A stretch of DNA of 36,282 bases, from positions 1-36,282 of the forward strand of contig DESG01000025.1 in assembly GCA_002361175.1 (NCBI GenBank), given 5' to 3'. Origin of the DNA: Lachnoclostridium sp. UBA3320. GTDB lineage: Bacteria; Bacillota; Clostridia; Lachnospirales; Lachnospiraceae. Below are positions 19,326 through 28,247 of this stretch, in pieces (position 1 is the stretch's first letter; the number at the start of each line of letters is the position of its first letter). The notes under the pieces were generated by a model. It was not told the DNA's origin. It was given only the letters and a program-made list of their open reading frames with translations, and did not search any database. The position numbers were made by a program, and so were the translations under genes.

Positions 19326-19382
19326 TAAAAACAGCGCTTTTAATCTTCTAAATTTTTGCCTATAAATTATCAATTCTTGCTA

Positions 19383-19532
19383 ATACAGGCTGCATCCAGT
19401 TTTTGTATTGTGGCTCTGGCGGTTTCAAAATTTTTCCAGCCGGCAGCCGCTCCCACTTAGATGAGGCACGCAATGGTGCATAAAATCTGGCAATATATAC
19501 CCAGGTAAAGCTACATTATCACTTTCTGGTTT
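19383..19532. other. GC-rich intergenic island flanked by near-identical 11-bp direct repeats
   Basis: The core (19381-19490) is about 48% GC by hand count, against about 25% in the preceding 60 bases. AATTCTTGCTA (19372-19382) and AATCCTTGCTA (19533-19543) flank it. On the minus strand a 49-codon stretch without stops (19360-19509) contains WERLPAGKIL and PPEPQYKNWMQP but has no ribosome binding site. Nested pairings (GGCTGC 19388-19393 with GCAGCC 19443-19448; GGC..TGG 19412-19419 with CCAGCC 19436-19441) suggest possible RNA structure. It may be an interspersed repeat, a gene remnant or a structured leader. I recognise no family. Confidence 0.45.
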
Positions 19533-19537
19533 AATCC

Positions 19538-19566
19538 TTGCTATAAATTTTTGAAAATGGTATAAT
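19538..19566 (+). promoter_or_regulatory. SigmaA promoter of the AraC-family regulator
   Basis: TTGCTA (19538-19543), a 17-base spacer, then a perfect TATAAT (19561-19566), about 53 bases before the ATG at 19619. The hexamer arrangement is the same as that of the xylulokinase promoter. Confidence 0.8.
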
Positions 19567-19618
19567 CCAGATAGTATATTTAGGAATACACTATACAGAA
19601 AGCGCAGGATTTTTATAA

Positions 19619-20491
19619 ATGATAGAAAATCTTAAAGGAATGCATGAAACTGTAAATTATAAAAAAGATACAAATTTACGTCTTTATAATAATGAGCAGG
19701 CAGAGGACTATCCTATGCACTGGCATACTCCTATGGAGATAATTATGCCAGTTGAAAATACATATTCTGTTATAACTGGCAGGCATACCATTACTATGGA
19801 GCCATATGATATAATATTTATATGTCCTGGTGTCATACATGAACTAAAAGCTCCAGCCAGGGGCCGCCGTATAATATTCCAGGCTGAAATTACCATGTTC
19901 CATTCAATACATGAGTTTGAAGCAATTCTAAGTATTATGGCTCCGGCTCTTAAAATTTCAAAAAATGATACACCTGCAATCTACCAGAAAATATATAATC
20001 TTATCTTGCAGATTAATGAGGAATATAACCGTATTAATAATATTTTAATGGAAACTGTTATATACGAAAAACTTCTTAATATATTTATATTGATAGGGCG
20101 TAATTATACTAACAATCTCAGGCATGATGGCACTGGATACAAAAAACATAAAGAATATACAGAAAAGTTTATATCTATCTGTAATTATATAAATGAGCAC
20201 TGTACAGAAGATTTAAGCCTGGAAGAAATATCCAGTATAGCCGGGTTTAGTAAATACCATTTTACCCGGCTATTTAAACAGTTTACAACTACTACATTTT
20301 ACAGATACCTTAACCAGAAAAGGATTGAACATGCACAAAAAATGCTTGCTGACCCTGGCATACCAGTTACTGAAGTTGCGCTAAGCTCAGGCTTCCAGAG
20401 CCTTTCTGCATTTATACGTATGTTTAAATTAATTAACCAGTGTACACCAACTGAATACCGGAATATGTTTATACATTTTACGCTGGACTAA
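19619..20491 (+). CDS. AraC-family transcriptional regulator with cupin sensor domain
   Basis: A 290-residue regulator and the only plus-strand gene. The N-terminal cupin region (about 25-95) has YPMHWHTPMEIIMPVE and DIIFICPGVIHELKAP, typical of a sugar-sensing AraC N-terminus. The C-terminus (about 190-288) has two helix-turn-helix motifs (DLSLEEISSIAGFSKYHFTR and VTEVALSSGFQSLSAFIRMF) ending in the CTPTEYR signature. AGGA lies about 9 bases before the ATG. It is divergent from GH3 and convergent with GH43. It probably responds to a xylan-derived sugar and controls neighbouring operons; the TTGCTAT elements in several promoters here are candidate sites. Confidence 0.93.
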   Translation: MIENLKGMHETVNYKKDTNLRLYNNEQAEDYPMHWHTPMEIIMPVENTYSVITGRHTITMEPYDIIFICPGVIHELKAPARGRRIIFQAEITMFHSIHEFEAILSIMAPALKISKNDTPAIYQKIYNLILQINEEYNRINNILMETVIYEKLLNIFILIGRNYTNNLRHDGTGYKKHKEYTEKFISICNYINEHCTEDLSLEEISSIAGFSKYHFTRLFKQFTTTTFYRYLNQKRIEHAQKMLADPGIPVTEVALSSGFQSLSAFIRMFKLINQCTPTEYRNMFIHFTLD

Positions 20492-20510
20492 ACAATTAAT
20501 TATACTAATG

Positions 20511-22082
20511 TTACACTGCATTGTAAGACAGCCAGGCAAAATCTGCATAATTATTACTTATACTGCCATTGGAAGAAGCATACATGCCTATAGTACATCC
20601 GACAAATCCTCCTGCTTCTTCTGTAGTATAATAAATCAAATCTACATTTTCAGCAGCCATCTGCTTTACACCACCAGTTTTTACATAGATATATGCTGTC
20701 TGGTTTTCTGCCCTCATAGTTATTTCTATAAGACCACTGTTATTTATCTGTGTCCTGGAAATGATATTGTCTTTTCCATGTATGTGTGCAGTTACTACAA
20801 AAAATGTTTCATTGTCATAGTTTTTTATCTCCATGCGCAGATGGTTATCGTGGTTCTGGTAGTAAACCAGGCCTGCACTTTCATCCCCCTGTGGCAAAAA
20901 CTCCATGCCAGCCTGTACTTCAAAACAATAATCTTTTTGCCGTATGCCTAAATAAGAAGGGTTTTCTTTTTCTTCAATTTTCTCTTTTCTTGTATATAAT
21001 CTCAAAAACCCTTTCCTGGCTTTTAATGAATACTGTTCTTCATTTCTTGTCTGTATTCCTATTAACCTGTCATCTAATTTTACATCATAAAAATGCAGGT
21101 TGTCATGATGGGAAATTTCATTTGCAAAACGGCACTCTTCAATAAATGGCAGTTCAAAACTGTCCTCCAGCTTGCCGGTACCAGGACTAATTACAGGCCA
21201 TCCATCTTCCCATATAACTTTAGCAAGAAATGATTCCCTGCCCATATTGCTATGGCGTTTACATATACGTGACGCAAGCATTATAATATACCAGTTGCCA
21301 TTCCCATCATCAACAAGGTCTCCATGCCCGGCATTAATTACAGGATAGTCCATTCCAAGATTTCTATGTGTAAAAACCGGGTTTCTTGGGCAGCCTTCAA
21401 ACCACTGGAACAGCTTTTTGCTTCTTGCAACACTTATGCTATGTTCTAGTCCGGTACCTCCCTCTGCATGTATAAGATAATAATACTCACCTATTTTGTA
21501 CAAGTGCGGGCCTTCTGGCCATATAACATCTTTCAAAGCCCCTTTCCATATTGCCATGCTTTCACCTGTAAGTTTCATTTGTTTTAAATCAAGTTCCTGT
21601 ATCCATATCTCCCAGTCGCCATTATAGCGTACCCCTTCAGGATTCGGCCTTGTACCTGTATAGTAACATCTGCCATCTGTATCAAAGAAAAGACTTGGGT
21701 CAATTCCATTGGCTTCATCTCCCAGATAATATGGGGCAGACCATGGGCCTTCTGGTTTTTCTGCTGTAACAATAAAATTTCCGCCAGAGCTTACATCGTC
21801 AGAACTTACATTAGTAGTAATCATATAATATGTGCCATTATGGTAACGTATAGATGGCGCATAAATTCCCTGGGATATTTCATTGCCAGCTAAGGGAAGC
21901 TGTTCTTCCCTGTCAAGTATATTGCCTATTTGTTCCCAGTGTACCAGGTCCCTGCTGTGAAAGACCGGTACACCTGGAAAATACGAAAAACTGGAACTTA
22001 CAAGATAAAATTCTTTATCCACCCTGCATATAGACGGGTCAGGGTAAAAGCCGCATAAAACCGGGTTTACTGCTGTAACCAT
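20511..22082 (-). CDS. GH43 beta-xylosidase (XynB type), cytoplasmic
   Basis: A 523-residue family 43 enzyme that should release xylose from xylo-oligosaccharides. The five-bladed propeller has base Asp15 in YPDPSICR, pKa-tuning Asp128 in NGIDPSLFF and acid Glu190 in WPEGPHLYK. The signature SSFSYFPGVPVFHSRDLVHWE is typical of the XynB group (GH43_11/12). A C-terminal beta-sandwich of the DUF1349/GH43_C2 type begins near 320. There is no signal peptide. It is the last gene of the yesL-to-GH43 operon, 44 bases after the CE1 gene, with AGGAGG before its start, and its end is 19 bases from the convergent araC gene. Confidence 0.94.
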   Translation of the reverse strand: MVTAVNPVLCGFYPDPSICRVDKEFYLVSSSFSYFPGVPVFHSRDLVHWEQIGNILDREEQLPLAGNEISQGIYAPSIRYHNGTYYMITTNVSSDDVSSGGNFIVTAEKPEGPWSAPYYLGDEANGIDPSLFFDTDGRCYYTGTRPNPEGVRYNGDWEIWIQELDLKQMKLTGESMAIWKGALKDVIWPEGPHLYKIGEYYYLIHAEGGTGLEHSISVARSKKLFQWFEGCPRNPVFTHRNLGMDYPVINAGHGDLVDDGNGNWYIIMLASRICKRHSNMGRESFLAKVIWEDGWPVISPGTGKLEDSFELPFIEECRFANEISHHDNLHFYDVKLDDRLIGIQTRNEEQYSLKARKGFLRLYTRKEKIEEKENPSYLGIRQKDYCFEVQAGMEFLPQGDESAGLVYYQNHDNHLRMEIKNYDNETFFVVTAHIHGKDNIISRTQINNSGLIEITMRAENQTAYIYVKTGGVKQMAAENVDLIYYTTEEAGGFVGCTIGMYASSNGSISNNYADFAWLSYNAV

Positions 22083-22126
22083 TTTATTTTCCTCCTGTTT
22101 TTTACTGGTATTATTTTTGTTAAATA

Positions 22127-22939
22127 CTATACATTGAATATATGCTGTACAAATTCATACAGGCTTTTTCCCCATACCGTAAAGTCATGGCCTCCAATGT
22201 ATATTTTATACAGATGTTTTGTATTATTTCCCATAAGCACATTATGGTACTGGTGTGCCTGTTCTTTAGTAACCATATCGTTGTCTCCATTGGCAATCAT
22301 TAAAAATGTATTGTCTTTATATTTATCTGGAAGCCGGAATTCTTCTTTCGTAAAAAGCCCTTCTTCTGTTATGCCATTATTAGTATAAGAAAATATTCCA
22401 TATGCAGGACTGAAAGCACCTATATAACCAAAAGCGCCAGGTCTTGCCAGCCCGTTATATAATGCTTCCCTTCCACCCATGGAAAGCCCTGCAACTGCAG
22501 TATTTTCCCTGCCTTTTTTTATCTTAAAATTGTTTTCTATAAAAGGCATAATATTTTTTTCTAATTCTTCTATAGACATGTCAAATGCCTTAAAATGCCC
22601 CAGTGTAAATATATCCTCTGGATTGGCTTTATCGTCAGCCCTTACACGTATATTAGGCATTACAGTTATAAATTCTTTTATTTTATGCTCTGCCAGAAGG
22701 TTTGAAATAATATATTCTACACCTGCATCTTTCCATTCATTTTCATCACCGCCAATTCCATGTAAAAGATATAATACAGGATACTCTTTTTTCTCATTAT
22801 ATCCATATGGAATAAGCACATTTAAATTTCTCTTTGACAATGTTATAGAAGAATAGTAGGAAAGATGGCACCATTTTGCACCTTTGCCTTTAATATACTT
22901 CTGGTTATATCCATCTGGCATAATATTATTTCTTTTCAT
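22127..22939 (-). CDS. CE1/esterase-D-type carbohydrate esterase
   Basis: A 270-residue alpha/beta hydrolase of the CE1/esterase D type. The oxyanion loop reads YLLHGIGGDENEW (about 57-69), the nucleophile elbow is GLSMGG with Ser153, and the triad is completed by Asp219 or Asp221 (NGDND) and His251 (GGHDFTVW). Family members are acetylxylan or feruloyl esterases; with no signal peptide it would work on imported oligosaccharides. It lies between the SGNH esterase (12-base gap) and GH43, so two unrelated esterases are made together, perhaps for different ester positions or for acetyl and feruloyl groups. Substrate is inferred. Confidence 0.9.
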   Translation of the reverse strand: MKRNNIMPDGYNQKYIKGKGAKWCHLSYYSSITLSKRNLNVLIPYGYNEKKEYPVLYLLHGIGGDENEWKDAGVEYIISNLLAEHKIKEFITVMPNIRVRADDKANPEDIFTLGHFKAFDMSIEELEKNIMPFIENNFKIKKGRENTAVAGLSMGGREALYNGLARPGAFGYIGAFSPAYGIFSYTNNGITEEGLFTKEEFRLPDKYKDNTFLMIANGDNDMVTKEQAHQYHNVLMGNNTKHLYKIYIGGHDFTVWGKSLYEFVQHIFNV

Positions 22940-22951
22940 ACTAACACTCCC

Positions 22952-24658
22952 TCAGTGGACATATCCAAATCCAAGAATTGTAAACTTTTTGTCCTGGTCT
23001 GTTTTGCTAATTTCAATGTGTACCAGATGTGTACTGCTCGAACTTTCATTAATTATAATTACAGGATTACAATGGAGCCAGCCATTAATATATGGGTCTG
23101 CAGTTTTTACAAATTTGCCATCTACATAAATATCTGCCTTTGCAGCATCTGTTTCTCCAGAATCTTTAAATATAAGAACAAGTGCTTTACACTGTATCTT
23201 CATTTCAAAATATGGTTTATCCTTTTCTTTTCCATTATAATGCCAGTTATAAGGAAACTGGGGAACCTGGTTTAAGCTTCCATCCATTTCCACACATTGT
23301 AAAACTGTATCTGTATCTGTAAATCCCCCGGGAATAATTTCCGCATTACTATATGTATCTTTTTTATCCAAAAGCTTTACATTTTCAAAAGTGCTGCCTG
23401 CTACTGGTACAGGCATATCTGCACTGTCTGTATTTATACTGGCATTATCTGTATTTGCGGCCTGTTCCATAAGATATATTATACAGTCTGACATAATTGT
23501 ATGCCCTGCATTGGATGGATGGTAAATATCATAGAAAAACTGGTTCTTGGTTAATACCTTGCCTTCGCCATATTTCTTATAAAATTGTGGTGTTACAGCA
23601 TTTTTTATACTTATCATTGGAAGCTTGTAATTATATCCAATAGGAATCATACGTTCCTGCAGGTTCCAGTCATCGGCAAATACTGAAAATAATAATATTA
23701 TGGCAGGTTTATAAGGAAGTTTTAATGCTTTCCTTACCAGGCTTTCATAACAGTCACCTTTGGTTTCATCTCCCTCATCATTAACAGCAAATTCAATTAC
23801 AATAATATCTGGCTCTACAGTATAATCCCTGAGTACATCACGTTCAAAACGTATCATTCCAAGTTCTGAAGGTGTACCTCCTATACCAGCTTTAATTAAA
23901 TGTACATTATTATCTTTTCCAAATCTTTCTTGGAACAGACGGTATGATTTATAAGCATAACATTCTGTATTTAAAGGTATTGCCCCTGCCCCCTGCGTAA
24001 TAGAGCCACCTATATATGCCAGAGTTACATCTTCCCCGCTTTTTGCCTTGTCTATTGCGTTTTTTAACTTTCTTAAATCCCCTTTGGATACAAGAGAATT
24101 TTTAATTATATTTTTATAGTCTTCTGAATTAAAGTTAATTCCATCTTCTTCATTAACCTCTGGTGCAGTGAAACCATCATTCAGATAAAACCTGACATTT
24201 AATTTTGCAGTCTTGCCTGCCTCCTCCATAATTACTTTAATCTGCCCTGGTATAAAATCATCATCTGTCCATCTGGCATCTGATAAATATATTCTTTTTT
24301 CTGCACCATCACCATTAACATGTATCTTTAAATTAGTTCCCCCACCGTAAATATCATTTTTACCATACATCTGGAATATAAATTCTACATTATCCAAAGG
24401 GTTTCCGGTTTCTACTGAAACACCTATACTGTGTACTAATTTTTTAAATCCTTCTACAGTCCTTAACAGCCCAAGTTCTGCTTCATCTGTAATACCACCT
24501 GTAATATGTGCACTATTTACAAGCCGTTCATCACTCTGGTATAGATATTGTACCCCTTTGCCATCTTCCATCTGTGAACCAAATATATCTTTATTTTTTA
24601 TAATATAAAATGAATCCCTTCTTTTCTCTGGATTTTTTGGTGCTGCTGGTCCTTCCAT
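22952..24658 (-). CDS. Three-domain SGNH/GDSL carbohydrate esterase (likely acetyl-xylan-oligosaccharide esterase)
   Basis: An SGNH hydrolase of about 568 residues. In numbering from the upstream ATG at 24673, the central catalytic domain (about 215-405) has Ser224 in IGGSITQGAG, Gly266 in AGIGGTPSE, Asn298 in EFAVNDEG, and Asp382/His385 in DIYHPSNAGH. It is flanked by a beta-rich domain of about 185 residues before it and about 135 after it (from 435), both resembling carbohydrate-binding jelly rolls. No signal peptide is visible. The start at 24658 has GGGAG 8 bases upstream; the 24673 ATG overlaps the chemoreceptor stop (TAATG) but has no clear site. It probably deacetylates imported xylan fragments. 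The exact CE family is uncertain; CE2 and CE17 are the closest ideas. Confidence 0.85.
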   Translation of the reverse strand: MEGPAAPKNPEKRRDSFYIIKNKDIFGSQMEDGKGVQYLYQSDERLVNSAHITGGITDEAELGLLRTVEGFKKLVHSIGVSVETGNPLDNVEFIFQMYGKNDIYGGGTNLKIHVNGDGAEKRIYLSDARWTDDDFIPGQIKVIMEEAGKTAKLNVRFYLNDGFTAPEVNEEDGINFNSEDYKNIIKNSLVSKGDLRKLKNAIDKAKSGEDVTLAYIGGSITQGAGAIPLNTECYAYKSYRLFQERFGKDNNVHLIKAGIGGTPSELGMIRFERDVLRDYTVEPDIIVIEFAVNDEGDETKGDCYESLVRKALKLPYKPAIILLFSVFADDWNLQERMIPIGYNYKLPMISIKNAVTPQFYKKYGEGKVLTKNQFFYDIYHPSNAGHTIMSDCIIYLMEQAANTDNASINTDSADMPVPVAGSTFENVKLLDKKDTYSNAEIIPGGFTDTDTVLQCVEMDGSLNQVPQFPYNWHYNGKEKDKPYFEMKIQCKALVLIFKDSGETDAAKADIYVDGKFVKTADPYINGWLHCNPVIIINESSSSTHLVHIEISKTDQDKKFTILGFGYVH

Positions 24659-24672
24659 TACTATATCTCCCA

Positions 24673-26790
24673 TTAATCTTTTAAATTAAATGAACTTAAT
24701 ATTTCAATCAGGAAATCAGCCTTCTCATAGAGCTGTTTAGCTGAAACATCCAGATTTGTAATTGCTGATACCTGTTTTTCAACTGTTGAATTTACATTAT
24801 CAGAACATGCTGACGTTTCTGCGGAAACTGCAGATATATCTTCAATAGTGCCTAATGTTTTATTTCTGGAATTGTCCATATTCTGGACATTAACTGTAAT
24901 AATATCCAGGGCTTCTAATAATTTTTCTACCCTTATATCAATCTGCTTAAAATATTCTGCTGTTTCTGATACCGTTTCTGTCTGCGAAGTGACTGCCTGT
25001 TCTGCTATTATTGCTGTAGAAACTACATCACTTGTCTGGTTTATTATCTCTTGTACAATTTCGGAAATCTGCCTGGCTGACTCCATACACTGGTTAGAAA
25101 GTTTTCTTATTTCTTCTGCTACAACTGCAAATCCCCTGCCAGTTTCCCCTGCACGTGCTGCTTCAATATATGCATTTATAGACAAAAGATTAGTCTGTTC
25201 AGAAATTGAATTAATTGTAGATATTATTGTATTAATAGACTTTGATTTCTTCTCCAGTTCTTGTATGGAATTTATAACATTATGTGTAATATCTGTAGTT
25301 TCTTTTGCACTCTCTTTTAACCCATGTACCAGCTCTATGCCAAGACCGATTGTCTGCCCTGTTTCCCGGGTAAGTTTTCCTATTTCTTCTGTATTCACAC
25401 TTACATTTGTTATAATTCCAGACAGTGCTTCCATTTGTCCAAGACATTCTTCTGAACCTTCATCTAATTTATTAACACCAGTTTCAATTTCAGATACCGC
25501 ATTTTTAATATCCCCTGAAGTGTTCATAAATAATTCTGCCGCACTTGCAACATAAGATGTTATATCATTTAATTCATTACTTATATTATTAACATCTTCT
25601 AATATTGCTTTCATCTGGCCAACTGTCATATCTACACCCTCGCATAAAAGCCCAAACTCATCTTTTGCATTGCTCTGGAATTGTACTGCCAGGTTTCCAT
25701 CTGCGACTTTGCGGAGCTGGTGCAGTATATAATTTATAATCCTCACAATCCTTTTTGAAATTGCCAGTCCAAGCACCAGTGCAACTAATGCACATACTAT
25801 TGTCAATATAACAGATATCTTTTTTATACTGGACGTTTCAGCAAGCAGGCGTTCTGCTGGTATAACCGCTGCTACTAACACATTTCCTGTGTCCATTCTG
25901 CCATATACAAATAAGTTACTCATACCATCTAATTCTATTATCTGGTTGCCTGTTATATCTTCTGATGAAACAGCCTGTTCATAAAATTCTGTCCCATAAA
26001 TAAGGCTGTCTTTTTTATCATAATCTGCTTCACAGTAAAATTCTTTGCCGTCACTTGTAACCAGTGCAACACATCCGCCTTTACCTGCATCTATTGATTT
26101 TAACGCATTGCGCACAAATTCCGTATCTATATCAATTACCATAATAACCGGCATACCACTAAATTTACGTGCTACCCTTATACTGTAAGCAGATGTGTCA
26201 ATTCCAAGTACAGAGTCTGCTTCTGTGTCCTGTCCAAATATAAACCAGTCACTAGGATTTTTATCAACTTTTTCCCCCTGTGCCGTTGATATATACAGAC
26301 TGTAAGCGTCCATTGGCAGTGATGCTGTGCCTCCCCTTATGCTTCTTCCCCCGTCAGCTATAAAATATGCGCCTGATGCCTTTGCATCTACAGCAAGCTT
26401 ATTATAAAGCCTGCTGTTATATTTCTTCTGTATATTATTTGCCTCCAGGATTTCCATATGCCCGCCAAAGAAAACTTTTAAATCACTGTCTGTAAAATAA
26501 TTCTTAAATTCGTCTATCTCACTTGTAACAGCCAGATTAATAAACTGCTGCTGCATATCGGCTGTCTGGCTTACAGATTTCTTATAACTGTTAATAATTG
26601 CAAGAGAGGCATTTTTATAAGACACAATTCCTAAAATAAGTATGCCAGCTACTGGCACAAAAAAGCAGAGTATAAGCCGTAGTGAAATGCTTCTGTAAAA
26701 TGGGACTGAAGAAGTTTTTAGTTTCTTGTCTTCTTTCCCTGTACTTTTCTTTTTAGTGCTTTTCTTTCCCCAAAATAATTTTTTCCCCAT
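24673..26790 (-). CDS. Methyl-accepting chemotaxis protein inside the xylan operon
   Basis: A 705-residue chemoreceptor. A Lys-rich N-terminus is followed by a first membrane segment (about 35-57), a large extracellular Cache-like sensor (58-325), a second membrane segment (326-348, VILTIVCALVALVLGLAI), HAMP (about 350-405) and a long coiled-coil signalling domain (about 430-700). The kinase-contact tip reads EQTNLLSINAYIEAARAGE near 532-550, intact apart from a Tyr where Ala is usual, followed by RGFAVVAEEIRKLS. No C-terminal CheR-binding pentapeptide is seen. It lies 42 bases after GH43, and its stop codon region touches the SGNH esterase gene, so it should be expressed with xylan-degrading enzymes. 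It probably senses a xylan product or binding protein. Confidence 0.95.
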   Translation of the reverse strand: MGKKLFWGKKSTKKKSTGKEDKKLKTSSVPFYRSISLRLILCFFVPVAGILILGIVSYKNASLAIINSYKKSVSQTADMQQQFINLAVTSEIDEFKNYFTDSDLKVFFGGHMEILEANNIQKKYNSRLYNKLAVDAKASGAYFIADGGRSIRGGTASLPMDAYSLYISTAQGEKVDKNPSDWFIFGQDTEADSVLGIDTSAYSIRVARKFSGMPVIMVIDIDTEFVRNALKSIDAGKGGCVALVTSDGKEFYCEADYDKKDSLIYGTEFYEQAVSSEDITGNQIIELDGMSNLFVYGRMDTGNVLVAAVIPAERLLAETSSIKKISVILTIVCALVALVLGLAISKRIVRIINYILHQLRKVADGNLAVQFQSNAKDEFGLLCEGVDMTVGQMKAILEDVNNISNELNDITSYVASAAELFMNTSGDIKNAVSEIETGVNKLDEGSEECLGQMEALSGIITNVSVNTEEIGKLTRETGQTIGLGIELVHGLKESAKETTDITHNVINSIQELEKKSKSINTIISTINSISEQTNLLSINAYIEAARAGETGRGFAVVAEEIRKLSNQCMESARQISEIVQEIINQTSDVVSTAIIAEQAVTSQTETVSETAEYFKQIDIRVEKLLEALDIITVNVQNMDNSRNKTLGTIEDISAVSAETSACSDNVNSTVEKQVSAITNLDVSAKQLYEKADFLIEILSSFNLKD

Positions 26791-26832
26791 ATCTGACCCT
26801 TCTCCTGAATCCTGGACTAAAACTGCTGCTAT

Positions 26833-28233
26833 TTAGTATAATTCAAATGCTTTTAGGCTTCCATTGCCATGTCCCCTGAATGTCAGATATACAGCCCATA
26901 CCCCATCTGGAATTACAATCCCGGCTACAGATTCTGTCCATACATTAGAAAATGTTATAGGAAGCCTGGCAACTATTTTACCATCCCATGCAAGGCGTAC
27001 TTCAAATGTGCCTTCAATATAACCCCGTGTCCAGATTCTTATATTTTTAATATTGTTACACTGGAAATACTTAAATCCTATTGTTGTTGTATCTTGTATA
27101 TTTGCAACATAACCTGTTTCTCTATCCCCATCCCTTCCATCCTGGGTAATTTTAGGAAAAGTACTGTCCCCGGAATACATTGCTGGTTTGTCTGTATACA
27201 AATGACATGCAATATATGCCGGATGTACTCCCAGGCCTTCAAGCGGACCGTTATTTAAGCCACATGATGTAAGTTCTGCCTGTTCAAACATCCCTTTATC
27301 TTTAAGCGTCAGATGTTCAGCACATCCCTGTCTGCTGTACCATGTACCATTTGTATGGCGGTGGTAAAAAATATACCATTCATTATTAATCTGGCAGATA
27401 CTGCCATGGTTATTCCCGCCATATGCCATAATCTTATCTTCAGGTTTATATGAACCAATATGCAAATCACAATTACTAACCAGGATGCCCGCATAACTAA
27501 AACCTGATACAGGGCTTTTACTAACTGCATAACATAGCTCATGCATTACTTCTGAAGAGTATATAAAATAATACATGCTGCCAATTTTTCTTATTGATGG
27601 CGCTTCAAAAAATGCATGTCCTTCAAATCCAGTGCCTTTACTATATTCACAGCCTGGAACAATAACAGATGGCGCTTTTGTAACTGTAAGCATGTCTTTT
27701 CCTAAAACAGTTACCATTGCACCACTTCTGGATTTATCACCTTTTCCACAAAAACCAGTATAGAGATATGTAGTTTCACCCTCTGTAAGCACACCAGGGT
27801 CAAATTGCGGCTGGTCTTTTTCTCCCTCACCCAGTAGTGTGCCATCCTGGTAATGTACATACCCATAGAAACTGTACTGCCCGGCTGGTTTATCACATAC
27901 TGCTACTGAAACAATGCTAAGCTTGTCTAGTACATAATATAAATAGTATCTGCCATCTGCGCCCACAGTAACATCAGGCGCATACAAACACATAGTACCA
28001 TTTTTATTTAACGGGTCATCTGTTTTCTTATATATTACACCCTCATAACGCCAGTTCCATAATTCATTTACAGGAGCAGACCAGCACACATAATCATCCA
28101 TGCAAAAGACATATCCATTAAACTGGTCATGTGAACCAAATATATAAACCCTGCCGTTAAAAACATACGGCTCTCCATCTGGTATATATTCCCACGATGG
28201 AAGATATGGGTTAAAAGCTTCATTTTTTGCCAT
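26833..28233 (-). CDS. GH43 arabinofuranosidase/xylosidase with C-terminal CBM6-like domain
   Basis: A 466-residue family 43 enzyme of a different subgroup from the other two. The propeller (about 1-325) has candidate base Asp19 in YIPDGEPYVF, Asp145 in QFDPGVL and acid Glu210 in FFEAPSIRK. After a linker, a domain of about 130 residues (from 335) with GFKYFQCNNIKNIRIWTRG and GVWAVYLTFRGHGNGS resembles a CBM6 module. No signal peptide is present. Enzymes of this layout often act on arabinose side chains, so it may remove the arabinose that the XynB-like enzyme cannot; this is inferred. AAGGAG precedes the ATG, and it lies 14 bases after yesL. Confidence 0.9.
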   Translation of the reverse strand: MAKNEAFNPYLPSWEYIPDGEPYVFNGRVYIFGSHDQFNGYVFCMDDYVCWSAPVNELWNWRYEGVIYKKTDDPLNKNGTMCLYAPDVTVGADGRYYLYYVLDKLSIVSVAVCDKPAGQYSFYGYVHYQDGTLLGEGEKDQPQFDPGVLTEGETTYLYTGFCGKGDKSRSGAMVTVLGKDMLTVTKAPSVIVPGCEYSKGTGFEGHAFFEAPSIRKIGSMYYFIYSSEVMHELCYAVSKSPVSGFSYAGILVSNCDLHIGSYKPEDKIMAYGGNNHGSICQINNEWYIFYHRHTNGTWYSRQGCAEHLTLKDKGMFEQAELTSCGLNNGPLEGLGVHPAYIACHLYTDKPAMYSGDSTFPKITQDGRDGDRETGYVANIQDTTTIGFKYFQCNNIKNIRIWTRGYIEGTFEVRLAWDGKIVARLPITFSNVWTESVAGIVIPDGVWAVYLTFRGHGNGSLKAFELY

Positions 28234-28247
28234 ATCTTTTATTCTCC

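Larger units (their letters stand above)
19260..19618. other. 359-bp divergent intergenic region between GH3 and araC genes
   Basis: It contains the araC promoter (19538-19566), a short dyad in front of GH3 (19309-19325), and a GC-rich island (about 19383-19532) with no convincing gene. The GH3 promoter is not clear; several AT-rich -10-like stretches lie at 19270-19290. Confidence 0.7.

Noticed and set aside
19360..19509. Minus-strand 49-codon frame as a small gene
   Set aside because: It has no suitable start codon or ribosome binding site, and a stop lies just upstream. It is recorded only as part of the GC-rich island.
20508..20951. 147-residue plus-strand ORF after araC
   Set aside because: It is antisense to the GH43 C-terminal domain. 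Its Cys/Tyr-rich composition is typical of a shadow frame.
24848..25555. 235-residue plus-strand ORF
   Set aside because: It lies wholly antisense to the chemoreceptor gene and is Ser/Thr/Ile-rich as expected from a mirrored coding frame. It shows no motif and no good ribosome binding site.
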